In this document: piece after piece, positions 53,012 through 61,594 of the stretch
Numbering within the stretch: the stretch's first letter is position 1
How the letters are laid out: every line of letters starts with the position of its first letter
DNA from: Pseudomonas helleri
GTDB lineage: Bacteria; Pseudomonadota; Gammaproteobacteria; Pseudomonadales; Pseudomonadaceae
DNA: 64,000 bases
Assembly (NCBI RefSeq): GCF_001043025.1
Contig: NZ_JYLD01000014.1
Location: forward strand, 1-64,000
Reading direction: 5' to 3'
Notes under the pieces: generated by a model
Told to the model about the DNA's origin: nothing
Database searches by the model: none
The model's input: only the letters and a program-made list of their open reading frames with translations
Program-made: the position numbers and the translations under genes

Positions 53012-53710
53012 GTCGTGGTCAACTTCGCCTACGGCATACCGATAAAGCCCTTTATCCAGACCATCCTGCCCCACGGCCTGAGCCTGCCCAAGGTGCCCAA
53101 AGGGGATCAAGTCTGGCAGCACGGCGAAACCGCCCAGCAGCGCGTGGACGCCGACGGCAACTGGTCGCGGCAAACCGACGGTCGCATACAGGACTTTTCA
53201 GCCGATCGCGAAGTACAGGCTCTGGACAACCAGGAGCACTATCAAAGCCACACCCAAGAAGTGGACGACCATTCAAAGGAGACAGTAGGCGGCATCAAAA
53301 CTATCGAAGCCATGGGTGCCGTGAAACTGCTAGCAGGCGGATCGATGAGCGTGGCGGCTGTGGATGACTTGCACCAGGCCACGGGCCGGGATTTGAATCT
53401 GGTGGTTGGGGATAAGTACAACGCCACCGCGGGTAGCGATATGCAGGAGCAGATCGAGGGACTGCGCAAGAGTGTGGCCGGGGAGAGCCAGCGGTTGGTC
53501 GCACCGAAAAACTGAATCGGCTCTGAGAGCGTGAACCTGTTCCAGGTGGTGTGTGATTTGCTCGACTTGGTGGAGAAAATGAATACGCGGATGGCGGAGC
53601 ATACACATGCTCCGGGGCCGATCTCGAGCCCCGTAGAGGCAACTGCGTTCATAGCTTTACGAGCTAAAACGATTATGCTCGCCGGAAAGCTGAGACCAAT
53701 CACCTTGTAA
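53012..53710 (+). pseudogene. VgrG-like spike protein C-terminal fragment with premature stop
   Basis: The frame from 53012 reads VVVNFAYGIPIKPFIQTILP and then PKGDQVWQHGETAQQRVDAD, followed by a repetitive beta-helix-like part (VGGIKTIEAMGAVKLLAGGS). This resembles the C-terminal half of VgrG/phage spike proteins. An in-frame TGA at 53513-53515 interrupts it; the same frame stays open for 64 more codons (SESVNLFQVVCDLLDLVEKM) to TAA at 53708-53710. I recall a Trp (TGG) at the matching place in relatives, so TGG to TGA is likely. The 5' half is missing: the fragment is joined directly to the transporter remnant. Identification as VgrG is from recall of the family. Confidence 0.65.
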
Positions 53711-53776
53711 ATATACGCATCGTTTTTTTGTATAGATCCATAGTGTATTGTGAGGAAACATAAGCAGGGGAGAGGC

Positions 53777-54766
53777 GTGAAAGTGGATCTAAAAAACAAA
53801 ACAAAAAATCAACATTTCCTATCACAGTCAGAGCAACGATTAAATGCATCCAACCCTATCCCCTCCGATCACAAAAATGCACGAATTTTCGAATTCAATG
53901 TTATTGATCGAGAGAATTTCAAGATCGAGCCATGCTCTAAAAAAGGCAGACCAATAAGAAAATCACTTAGTTTTATCGACTTATTCAGCTTTGATATCCC
54001 TAGCAACGGCGATGATAGATATAACTTCGAAGACCTATTCAAAACGTACGAACACAAAGTCAGAGACATAACTTTAAACCTGCTTAGCAAGTTGAAAACT
54101 CCAGGAACCGATGTAGCCTCAGAGATACAGAGCATTTTTGCTATTAAATATATGAACCTTGTCCGAAACCCTTACTCAGCAAAAGAAGTACTTAACACTC
54201 TCCCCCATTTAAGAAATCTCAAACCAACAGATAATTCCCATCTAGCTAACTTTGAAAGAGTACTTAACGGTAGTAAACCACAGCAAAAATACCTTTGCGA
54301 ATTACTCAACATATCAAAAGAAGATTACACTGACTGGCTAGGAATAATATTTATTGCGCTAGCTCCCTTAGCGAAAAATGAAAGCAACTTTATAAACACC
54401 ATGACTGAACATCTACTTTCCAACAAAAATTACTATGTAGCTGTTATAATTTATACTTTTGAAGATCATTCTTGCCTTTTGTCTGATAGAGGATTCAGCA
54501 CACCGCTTCCTGAGAATGACCACCTCTCATTTGATTTTAATTTAACTTCGAAAAGTTTCATTAGATACATATTCACGGACATTGACTCTATCGTCCCGGG
54601 AAGAATGACAGAGGAAGAGATCGAAAATTTTAAAGCGACAAAAGAAATTAAATCCTTTCACATACATAATGATATTCAATCGCTCAGCATATATAACAAG
54701 CATGTAGTCAGCCAGTGCAACAGCAAGGTTTTCTGTTCGGATCCAATATGCTTTGGCTTAGACTAA
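53777..54766 (+). CDS. AT-rich hypothetical protein, possibly DUF4238-like
   Basis: A 329-residue protein I do not recognise with certainty. The GTG at 53777 is preferred over the ATG at 53750 because AGGGGAGAGG lies just ahead; a GTG at 53783 is also possible. The N-terminal KNQHFLSQSEQRLNA, then ARIFEFNV, an FEDLFKTYEHKVRDI helix and IQSIFAIKYMNLVRNP parallel the order of blocks in DUF4238 proteins, but this is weak. No signal peptide or membrane helix. Base use is unlike the backbone: 23 of 60 bases are G/C at 54001-54060. It begins 66 bases after the spike fragment, so it could be its former cargo/effector gene or an independent defence-type passenger. Confidence 0.7.
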   Translation: MKVDLKNKTKNQHFLSQSEQRLNASNPIPSDHKNARIFEFNVIDRENFKIEPCSKKGRPIRKSLSFIDLFSFDIPSNGDDRYNFEDLFKTYEHKVRDITLNLLSKLKTPGTDVASEIQSIFAIKYMNLVRNPYSAKEVLNTLPHLRNLKPTDNSHLANFERVLNGSKPQQKYLCELLNISKEDYTDWLGIIFIALAPLAKNESNFINTMTEHLLSNKNYYVAVIIYTFEDHSCLLSDRGFSTPLPENDHLSFDFNLTSKSFIRYIFTDIDSIVPGRMTEEEIENFKATKEIKSFHIHNDIQSLSIYNKHVVSQCNSKVFCSDPICFGLD

Positions 54767-54888
54767 AATGATCGAAAGATCAGGATATTAATTCTGATGA
54801 ATATTCGCTTGAAATGGTTCTCTGATATGGCAGCCATAACATGCGTCGGCTTAATCAACTTTAACATTTTTTTCGATAGGCAAAGAAA

Positions 54889-54906
54889 ACCCGCCATAGG
54901 GCGGGT
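54889..54906 (-). terminator. hicAB terminator
   Basis: Stem acccgcc/ggcgggt with a 4-base loop; read leftwards it is followed by TTTTCTTT. It lies 70 bases after the hicB stop. Confidence 0.7.
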
Positions 54907-54976
54907 GCGCTTTCTTCTCTGACATCCATTTCAACCCTAACACTAGGTGCTAGGAAACAGGCTATTTCCTGTCGGT

Positions 54977-55384
54977 CTACGCTTCCTGCAGGACCTTTAA
55001 TGCCGCTGATGCTAAAAATCCAGAACGGCTTTTTTCTTCCGGGTGGTGCTTCACATACTCATCAATACGGTTCAGTAGGTATCCAGGTAAGGTGATGTTC
55101 AGCTTTTCAGCCTTCCCAAGATATTTGGTGATGTCGATATCGACTACAGCCCAGATGCAACCCTCGTAATCGGGATTGGATACGTGAGCGCTTACCTTGG
55201 TTGCTACAGGAATCTTGGCGTTATCCTCGGCCAAAATCTCTAGGTGTCCTTCAATGGCTTCACGTGCCATTGCCATCGCGTCATCAAGATCCTCCCCAGC
55301 AGAGAAACATCCTGGTATATCCGGGACTTCTACGCCCCATGCATGTTGCGTATCACCGGGGCGAACCGCAATTGGGTAAAGCAT
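54977..55384 (-). CDS. hicB: HicB family antitoxin
   Basis: A 135-residue antitoxin with the partial RNase-H-like HicB fold at the N-terminus (WGVEVPDIPGCFSAGEDLDD, AREAIEGHLEIL) and a C-terminal ribbon-helix-helix DNA-binding segment (LNITLPGYLLNRIDEYV). It would bind HicA and repress the operon. The ATG at 55382-55384 gives the usual MLYPIAV start. It follows hicA by 40 bases. Confidence 0.92.
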   Translation of the reverse strand: MLYPIAVRPGDTQHAWGVEVPDIPGCFSAGEDLDDAMAMAREAIEGHLEILAEDNAKIPVATKVSAHVSNPDYEGCIWAVVDIDITKYLGKAEKLNITLPGYLLNRIDEYVKHHPEEKSRSGFLASAALKVLQEA

Positions 55385-55424
55385 TATCTGGCCCTCCATA
55401 GGACTTGGTGTAGCACCCAGCTCA

Positions 55425-55604
55425 TCAGAGTTGGGCTTGTTTCAAAATGCTGTTTATCGTTTTGGTCAGTAGATCCTTTTTCGGGTGAGGAATCGTTACC
55501 AGTCCCGGCTTCGTTGGATGCTTGAAGTGGTGGTGGCTCCCCTTACTCCGTACCAGATACCAACCGTCAGCTTCTATTGCATTAATCAGCTGTCGGCTAT
55601 TCAC
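55425..55604 (-). CDS. hicA: HicA family mRNA interferase toxin
   Basis: A 59-residue toxin with a double-stranded-RNA-binding-like fold that cleaves mRNA. Translation reads NSRQLINAIEADGWYLVRSK then GSHHHFKHPTKPGLVTIPH; the catalytic histidine lies in the GSHHHF motif. Start is the GTG at 55602-55604 preceded by GGAGGTGAT. It is upstream of hicB, the usual toxin-first order, and appears intact. Confidence 0.93.
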   Translation of the reverse strand: MNSRQLINAIEADGWYLVRSKGSHHHFKHPTKPGLVTIPHPKKDLLTKTINSILKQAQL

Positions 55605-55634
55605 ATCACCTCCTTATCGCCTCATTTTGTAGTT

Positions 55635-55662
55635 ATTATACCCACCAGCAAAAAACTATCAA
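55635..55662 (-). promoter_or_regulatory. hicAB promoter
   Basis: On the minus strand TTGATA (complement of 55657-55662), 16 bases, TATAAT (complement of 55635-55640), then about 30 bases to the hicA GTG. Five of six and six of six consensus matches. Confidence 0.75.
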
Positions 55663-55988
55663 CACTATAACCACCAATCTTTTGAAAAAATCCTTATGCC
55701 AATAAAAAAACATCTGAAAAAGCACTTATCCCCCTCCCGCCGACGGGCTTCGCGTCCTTTTTTTGTGCAAACCCAGGGGGGAGTGCAATCAATCAGCTAG
55801 GCCACGTCGTGTCTGGGGTCTGACAGCTTGGAGGCCATTGCCAGAGTGAAAGGTTTTGTAGGGTTGTGAGAAGCCAGTCTCAAAGCGTGTCCAGATCCAT
55901 CGAGTACATGCGGGAAATATGGGAATAAATATTCGTAAAAACCTTTATTTGCTGGGTTTTACCAATGAACCCTGGTGTTTTAAGTGGG
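55663..55988. other. island end without a recognisable gene
   Basis: About 326 bases between the hicA promoter and the right att copy. It has AT-rich stretches and a T7 run (55758-55764) after cgacgggcttcgcgtcc, which may be a weak rightward terminator. No integrase or excisionase coding is visible. Confidence 0.5.
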
Positions 55989-56058
55989 CTCATAATCCCT
56001 TGGTCGCAGGTTCGAGTCCTGCTGGGCCCACCACATTAAAAGCCGCGCATTGCGCGGC
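55989..56058 (+). repeat. right copy of 70-bp tRNA direct repeat (candidate attR)
   Basis: Identical to 52522-52591. Only the 3' portion of the tRNA is present (no D arm or 5' acceptor strand), so it is not a tRNA gene. Spacing between copies is 3467 bases. Confidence 0.85.
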
Positions 56059-56092
56059 ATTTTTGTGCCCACCAAAATACCGTCAAAAGATC

Positions 56093-56222
56093 GCAGCCTT
56101 CGGCAGCTCCACAGAGCTCACGCTCCCCCCGTAGCAGTTGACGAGCCTTGCGAGGCCACGTCCGGCTGCGCAGCAGCCGTAAACCATGCTGAAAAGATCG
56201 CGAGACAAGCTCGCTCCTACAG
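56093..56222. repeat. REP-type units before the transporter gene
   Basis: A half-site tcgcagccttcggcagc (56094-56110) sharing its core with the RAYT-linked REP, then unit 56131-56183 (gtagcagttgacgagccttg...) and the half tcgcgagacaagctcgctcc (56198-56217). The last two mirror 52635-52721; the first is absent from the left copy, showing the flanks differ by an insertion. Confidence 0.75.
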
Positions 56223-56266
56223 CCAGCGAACACTAAACCTCTGTAGCCGCTGCCGAGCCCCTCCCC

Positions 56267-57493
56267 TCACAAAAACGCAATCCACAACCCCGCCATCAGC
56301 AAGGTCACCAAGGTCACCGGCACCCCGGACTTTGCGAATGACCCGAACGAGATCTTGATACCGCACCCCGCCGCCTGTTCCACGACGATGATCCCGGCCA
56401 GGCTGCCGAAAATAATAAGGTTGCTCGAAAACCCGGTACCCAACGCTATCGCAGCACCTAACGACTGTGCATTGCCGTCAGGGTGCAAATAAGGGGAAAG
56501 CAGCATGACCGCCGGGTTGTTGCCGACCACATCACTGAGCAATGATCCGGCCACAAACAGCGAAATAGGGTCGTTAACGTCGATGCCCACATGGCGCAGC
56601 CAGTCAAACAGCGATTGCGGCAGTCCGGTATTGGCGAGTGCCTGGTTGCAAATAAACAAGCCGATAATCAGCAGCAACAGGTTGCCGTCAACTTGCTTGA
56701 GCACGTCTTTGGAAGCCAGGCTGCGGTTGACCAGCAGGATGCCCGCGCCGGCCAGGGCCACCAGTTCACGCGGCCATATGTCGGCCACCAGGGCGATGAT
56801 CACGGCGCTAGCGACGATGATGGCTTTGGTCGTTTCGACTTTATCGAGCTGTACGGGAGGGTGAACAACCGCTTTATCGGTCTTACGCTCCAGCGTCCAT
56901 TTGCCACGGTATTGCCACGCGATGATGCACCAGATGATGGGCAGCGATAAAAGCGCCGGCACCCCTGCAGCAATCATGAATTCGTTAAACGAGAGATCAA
57001 GCGCTTGGGCCGCAATCATGTTTTGCGGGCTGCCGATCAGGGTGCCCGCGGCACCGGCGTTGGCTGCAAAACAAAACGCCAGCAGAAACGGCACCGGGTT
57101 AAGCCCCCGTGCCAGCGCTACGCTGACCAGCAGCGGCGTCATCGACAACACCACCACGTCATTGGTCAACAATGAGGAAAGCCCGGCACTGACGGCAATA
57201 AACACTGCCAGCAGCGCGACCGGGGTAATTTTTAGCGTTGCGACTTTCTCCGCAGCCCAGGCATAAAATCCCGAGACCGTGAACGCCCCCGACACCACCA
57301 TCAAGCCAAACAGCAGCCCAAGGGTGCGGTAGTCGATGGCATCCCACGCGGCTTGCGGGCTAAGGCTTCCTGCTACGATCATGGCCAGGGCGCCAACGAC
57401 TGCAGCGCCCGTTCTGTCCACGTTAAATGCCGGCAGCTTACCGACACCCATTACCAAATAAACCATGAAGAAAATGAGCAGGGTTGTGTACAT
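56267..57493 (-). CDS. SLC13/ArsB-type anion transporter
   Basis: A 408-residue inner-membrane transporter with about eleven helices, of the ion-transporter superfamily (SLC13/DASS and ArsB-like). Signature stretches are LSSLLTNDVVVLSMTPLLV, ANAGAAGTLIGSPQN and SDVVGNNPAVMLLSPYL, the two inverted-repeat hairpin-loop motifs. The substrate may be a dicarboxylate, citrate, arsenite or another anion; no context decides it. ATG at 57491-57493 preferred. Its last 240 bases have a divergent duplicate at 52771-53011. Confidence 0.85.
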   Translation of the reverse strand: MYTTLLIFFMVYLVMGVGKLPAFNVDRTGAAVVGALAMIVAGSLSPQAAWDAIDYRTLGLLFGLMVVSGAFTVSGFYAWAAEKVATLKITPVALLAVFIAVSAGLSSLLTNDVVVLSMTPLLVSVALARGLNPVPFLLAFCFAANAGAAGTLIGSPQNMIAAQALDLSFNEFMIAAGVPALLSLPIIWCIIAWQYRGKWTLERKTDKAVVHPPVQLDKVETTKAIIVASAVIIALVADIWPRELVALAGAGILLVNRSLASKDVLKQVDGNLLLLIIGLFICNQALANTGLPQSLFDWLRHVGIDVNDPISLFVAGSLLSDVVGNNPAVMLLSPYLHPDGNAQSLGAAIALGTGFSSNLIIFGSLAGIIVVEQAAGCGIKISFGSFAKSGVPVTLVTLLMAGLWIAFL

Positions 57494-57614
57494 AACGACG
57501 CCTAATGCAATGAAGCCCGTCACAGGCCGATATAAGGTGAACCGCTAAATGCCAATAGCGCCTCCTGCTCTGATCAACCAACAGGAAACGCTATGAGATG
57601 TCAGACCTGGCCAT

Positions 57615-57648
57615 CGCCGCCCTGAACGTTCAAAACTTCAGGGCGGCG
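57615..57648 (-). terminator. hairpin after the polyphosphate kinase gene
   Basis: Perfect 12-bp stem cgccgccctgaa (57615-57626) / ttcagggcggcg (57637-57648) with a 10-base loop. It is 11 bases past the ppk2 stop. No T run on the minus strand, so termination efficiency is uncertain. Confidence 0.55.
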
Positions 57649-57658
57649 CTCTAATGAT

Positions 57659-58495
57659 TTAGAGTTTTTCTTTCTTGGCCTGGTGGTACTTCCTTCCGAT
57701 TTCTTTGAGATCAACCGTGGGTTTGGGCAACTGCATCTTCATGTCTTTGAGCGTCTTCTCAACAATGCTCCCGACAGCCAGGTTGCGGAACCACTTGTGG
57801 TTGGCCGGGATGACGTACCAGGGCGCATGATCAGTCGAACATTTGTTCAACATCGCCTCATACGCCTTGATGTAGTCGTCCCACAGGGCGCGCTCTGAAT
57901 AGTCACCCTCGCTGATTTTCCACTGCCGCATTGGATCATCCAGACGCTCTTCAAAGCGTCTGAGTTGCTCTTCAGGCGAGATGTACAAGAAGAACTTCAA
58001 GATCGTCGTGTTATTCGAATGCACGGTGCTTTCAAACGCATTGATCAGGTCGTAGCGCTTTTCAATAACCTTGCCGGGCGCCATTTTGTGCACGCGCTGC
58101 ACAAGCACGTCTTCATAGTGCGAACGGTTAAAGATAGCCACGTTACCGTCAGCCGGTACATGGGGATGCACCCGCCAAAGAAAATCATGGCTGCTTTCTT
58201 CGGGGGTCGGCTGCTTGAAACCCTGCACATTGGTGCCTTGCGGGTTCATCGAACGCAACACATGCCAGCAAGTGCCATCTTTACCGGCCGCATCAATGCC
58301 CTGCAAAACAATCAGCAAGGAATGTTTACGCTCGGCATAGAGCTTCTTTTGCAGGTCAGAGATGCTGGCGGACTGTTGATCAAGATGCTTTTGCGCATCC
58401 TTTTCCGATTTATAAGGACCATGAAAGTCAGGGTCCACGTCAGCAAGGCGAATTTTTGACCCTGGCTTAACAATCAACTTACTAATAAGGCTCAT
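57659..58495 (-). CDS. ppk2: PPK2 family polyphosphate kinase
   Basis: Transfers phosphate between polyphosphate and nucleotides (ADP or AMP/GDP depending on class). The 278-residue protein has Walker A GIDAAGKDGT (66-75), Walker B-like FNRSHYEDVLVQRVH (122-136) and a lid segment RRFEERLDDPMRQWKISEGD. It is 16 bases downstream of the P-type ATPase gene in the same direction, so it is probably its operon partner. Class (ADP- versus AMP-directed) is not resolved here. Confidence 0.92.
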   Translation of the reverse strand: MSLISKLIVKPGSKIRLADVDPDFHGPYKSEKDAQKHLDQQSASISDLQKKLYAERKHSLLIVLQGIDAAGKDGTCWHVLRSMNPQGTNVQGFKQPTPEESSHDFLWRVHPHVPADGNVAIFNRSHYEDVLVQRVHKMAPGKVIEKRYDLINAFESTVHSNNTTILKFFLYISPEEQLRRFEERLDDPMRQWKISEGDYSERALWDDYIKAYEAMLNKCSTDHAPWYVIPANHKWFRNLAVGSIVEKTLKDMKMQLPKPTVDLKEIGRKYHQAKKEKL

Positions 58496-58511
58496 AGTCT
58501 GGCTTCCCTAG

Positions 58512-61136
58512 TCATGCGATGGCTTTAGTCAGGTTTTCGCTTTGTTTTTCACGCTTGTCGACGACGGAGAAGTAGATCAACTTCACGATATCGATGATCA
58601 CCATCCAGACAAGGACGTACACCCAGACTACGCCGATCAGTTCCCACGAAATAGCCGGCACGAAAATACCGAAGGCACAAATAAACACCGCGACAATCTG
58701 CGTACCGATAACCGCCAACAACAGCGGCAACGACGGGAACGGTGGTTTGAACACGCTATTACGGTTACGCACCACAAACAGCAACAAGTGACCGCCCGCT
58801 GCCAACTGCAAGAACAACATGGTCTGTAGATGACTCAGGTCGAGTGCAAACACATGCATCAGTTCTGCGTTGTTCATCCAGTACATCGAGATCAGAACAA
58901 GGCCAAAACTCTGCGCCAGTGCCATCAACCCCATCAGAGAAGAGAATATGATGATTCGATGCATATCCCACCGCACCGGTTTCTTGGCTATTTTGACGTT
59001 GTCATAGGCGATGGTCATGATCGGAATATCATCCAGCAACGCCAGTACCACAATCATGATGGCGGTCAACGGACGCACGCCGAACACCAAATAAGACAGC
59101 ACCACCACAAACATGATGCAAATCGTCATCGCAATCCGGTAGTACACATACGAGGTAATACGCTCGAAGATAGCCCGCGCTTCTTCAATGGCATTCACAA
59201 TCGTGGATAACCCCGGGGCGGTCAAAATCAGCGCGGCGGCCGATCTTGCCGCGTCCGTTGCACCCGACACCGCAATACCGCATTCAGCTTGTTTCAAGGC
59301 CGGGGCGTCGTTAACACCATCCCCTGTCATTGCAACAATGTGATTACGCTCTTGCAGCGCTTTAACGATCTGGTATTTGTTCTCCGGGAACACGCGCCCA
59401 AACCCGTCGGCGGCCTCAACTGCACGGGCCGCATCAATCGGAATATGGTTGTTGTCCGTATCTTTAGGGAACACCTGATCAGCAACCAGCAAGTGCGTCC
59501 CAAGCCCCAGTTGCCGGGAGATTTCGGAACCAATCGCCACGTCATCGCCCGTGACCATCTTCACCGACAGCCCCAGCGCACGTGCCTGGGCAATGGTTTC
59601 TTTAGCGTCAGGGCGCGGCGGATCGAGCAAGGCCAGCAAGCCCAGGAGGTCCCAAGTTTTGCCGCCATCATCCGAGCGGGCAACACCGAGTGCGCGCGTG
59701 CCATGGCTGGCCAGTTCGCTGACTTTGCCGAAATAAGCCGTGGAGCGCGGATCGTCGCTGGAGGTTTCACTGATACCGCACAACGTGGCAATCACTTGCG
59801 GCGCCCCTTTCGCATAGGACGTCTGTTTTTGCGAAGCGTCTTGCACCACCGCCAGGGTCTTTTTATTGACCGGGTCAAAAGGCGTGAAACTGACTTGTTT
59901 AAAGCCATCCAGCGATTTTTTATCTTTCAGCGCACTTAAAACAGCTTGGTCAATGGCATCCGTACTTTCCGGCTGGCACGCCAACGCCGCGCCTAGAATC
60001 ACTTCGTCGGGGGTTGTTTTAGGGTCAAAAGGAATCGCGCTATCAACCGTCAGGTGGTTTTGCGTCAGCGTCCCGGTTTTATCGGAGCACAACACATCAA
60101 CCCCGGCCAACTCCTCAATGGCCGACAACCGCGAAACAATGGCCTTTTGTTTGGATAACGCCAACGCCCCCAGCGCCATGGTGACGGACATCACCGCTGG
60201 CATGGCCACCGGTACCGAAGCGATCAGCAATACCAACACAAACTGCGCAATATCACCGGCCTCAGACCACGCCCAATGCCCTTGCACAACAATGTCTTTG
60301 TATAACTGCGTGCCGACCAGAATCAGCGCCAGAATGGCCGCGAGGATAATCAGGAAATCCCCGATACGCAGTACCGCTTGTTCAGCGTGAGACTTGGCAC
60401 CCGCACTGGCCACCAACTTGGCTGTGCGCCCAAAGAACGTATTGTTACCGGTTGAAGTGACAATACCGGTCATCGAACCTTGCCGCGCGATAGAGCCGGA
60501 GTAACCGCTGTCACCGACCATCTTCGATACAGGTAAAGACTCACCCGTTAACGCCGCCTGATCCACCGACAAATAAGCGCCGTCGATCAACAGCAAGTCG
60601 GCGGGCAAAATCTCCCCACCGGACACTGTCACCACATCCCCCGGCACCAGTTCGGCCGCATCGATGGTTTGCAACTTCCCGTCACGCTTGGCGTGGGCTT
60701 TAAGTGCCAAACCTTTCTTCAGCGCCGCCAGTGCACTGGCGGCTTTGTTGTCCTGCCAAAAACCAACAGCCGCGTTATAAAGCAGCAGGCCGGTAATCAC
60801 GATAAAGTCTGGCCAGTCCTGACGCGCCAACGAGATAAGTGCCGCAATTTCAATCATCCATGGAATAGGCCCCCAGAAATAACCAAGCAGCTTTTTCCAG
60901 CGACTGTCTTCTTTGGCCTCAATGGCGTTCGGCCCATACTTTTCAAGCAGGCTCTTGGCCGTTGCCGAACTAAGGCCATCTGGCGAACTGTTGAGTTGGC
61001 TTATTTCTTTCTTGATACCCTCAGCATCCAGTCGCGCCGGCTTGGCGTTAGAAGAGCTGGACGAACTGGGCGAGCTAGCTTTTTTCACCGGGTCACTGCT
61101 TGTAGACCCATCGCCTGCCAATGTGATGTCGGACAT
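58512..61136 (-). CDS. plasma-membrane proton-pump P-type ATPase (type IIIA)
   Basis: An 874-residue P-type ATPase of the fungal/plant H+-ATPase branch. N-terminal serine-rich tail (SPSSSSSSN, 22-30), actuator motif LTGES (196-200), M4 motif ASVPVAMPAVMS, phosphorylation site DKTGTLT (D352), hinge MTGDGVNDAPALK, and M6 VLALLDDIPIMTIAYDNVKI, which matches the proton-pump M6 with its acidic pair in place of Ca/K ligands. Likely exports protons using ATP. Co-directional ppk2 follows by 16 bases. Ion specificity is inferred from motifs. Confidence 0.88.
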   Translation of the reverse strand: MSDITLAGDGSTSSDPVKKASSPSSSSSSNAKPARLDAEGIKKEISQLNSSPDGLSSATAKSLLEKYGPNAIEAKEDSRWKKLLGYFWGPIPWMIEIAALISLARQDWPDFIVITGLLLYNAAVGFWQDNKAASALAALKKGLALKAHAKRDGKLQTIDAAELVPGDVVTVSGGEILPADLLLIDGAYLSVDQAALTGESLPVSKMVGDSGYSGSIARQGSMTGIVTSTGNNTFFGRTAKLVASAGAKSHAEQAVLRIGDFLIILAAILALILVGTQLYKDIVVQGHWAWSEAGDIAQFVLVLLIASVPVAMPAVMSVTMALGALALSKQKAIVSRLSAIEELAGVDVLCSDKTGTLTQNHLTVDSAIPFDPKTTPDEVILGAALACQPESTDAIDQAVLSALKDKKSLDGFKQVSFTPFDPVNKKTLAVVQDASQKQTSYAKGAPQVIATLCGISETSSDDPRSTAYFGKVSELASHGTRALGVARSDDGGKTWDLLGLLALLDPPRPDAKETIAQARALGLSVKMVTGDDVAIGSEISRQLGLGTHLLVADQVFPKDTDNNHIPIDAARAVEAADGFGRVFPENKYQIVKALQERNHIVAMTGDGVNDAPALKQAECGIAVSGATDAARSAAALILTAPGLSTIVNAIEEARAIFERITSYVYYRIAMTICIMFVVVLSYLVFGVRPLTAIMIVVLALLDDIPIMTIAYDNVKIAKKPVRWDMHRIIIFSSLMGLMALAQSFGLVLISMYWMNNAELMHVFALDLSHLQTMLFLQLAAGGHLLLFVVRNRNSVFKPPFPSLPLLLAVIGTQIVAVFICAFGIFVPAISWELIGVVWVYVLVWMVIIDIVKLIYFSVVDKREKQSENLTKAIA

Positions 61137-61594
61137 TCCCTTACCCTCTTAGACGGCTCTAACTAATTCAGCACTCTCAAACTTCCAGTGCCGCAACCCT
61201 ATAAAGTTGCGCACTCACCTATCCACCTTAAGGTCCGCACTTAATAATAAAGCCACTCTGCATAATCCATGACTGCAGAGTGGCTATTAATGACTGACCT
61301 ACTTAAATAACAACTACTAAACAACTTCTTTAACGTAGCACTGGCGCAACTAACTTTTATCCAAGCTTTACAAAGTATCGAAATAGATTGGTTTTTTAAC
61401 TTGTTTTAGATAGACCTATTATTTTTTATGATAATAGTCAGATTGTCACACTTCATGTAACGCCCCGCATCTTCGGGCAAGCGTAGATCAACGCTCATCA
61501 ATTTCAACACTGCCGGGCCAGATTTTGCCGGTTGAGAAGACCCGGCCTGTCCCTTACCCTACCTGCCCCACCCTGCCCACACCGGAGCCTTCCT
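61137..61594. other. 458-base intergenic region between the ATPase and Lrp genes
   Basis: No gene seen. It contains a strong hairpin agccactctgca (61251-61262) / tgcagagtggct (61274-61285), and an AT-rich tract (about 61375-61440) with the inverted repeat ctattat (61416-61422) / ataatag (61431-61437). The tract probably holds the ATPase promoter or a regulator site. The two start codons are divergent, so promoters for both genes must lie here. Confidence 0.6.

Noticed and set aside
53012..53710. A functional VgrG
   Set aside because: The 5' half is absent and an in-frame TGA interrupts the remainder.
55989..56035. A second tRNA gene
   Set aside because: Only the anticodon-loop to CCA part is present; the 5' acceptor strand and D arm are missing, so it is an att-type repeat.
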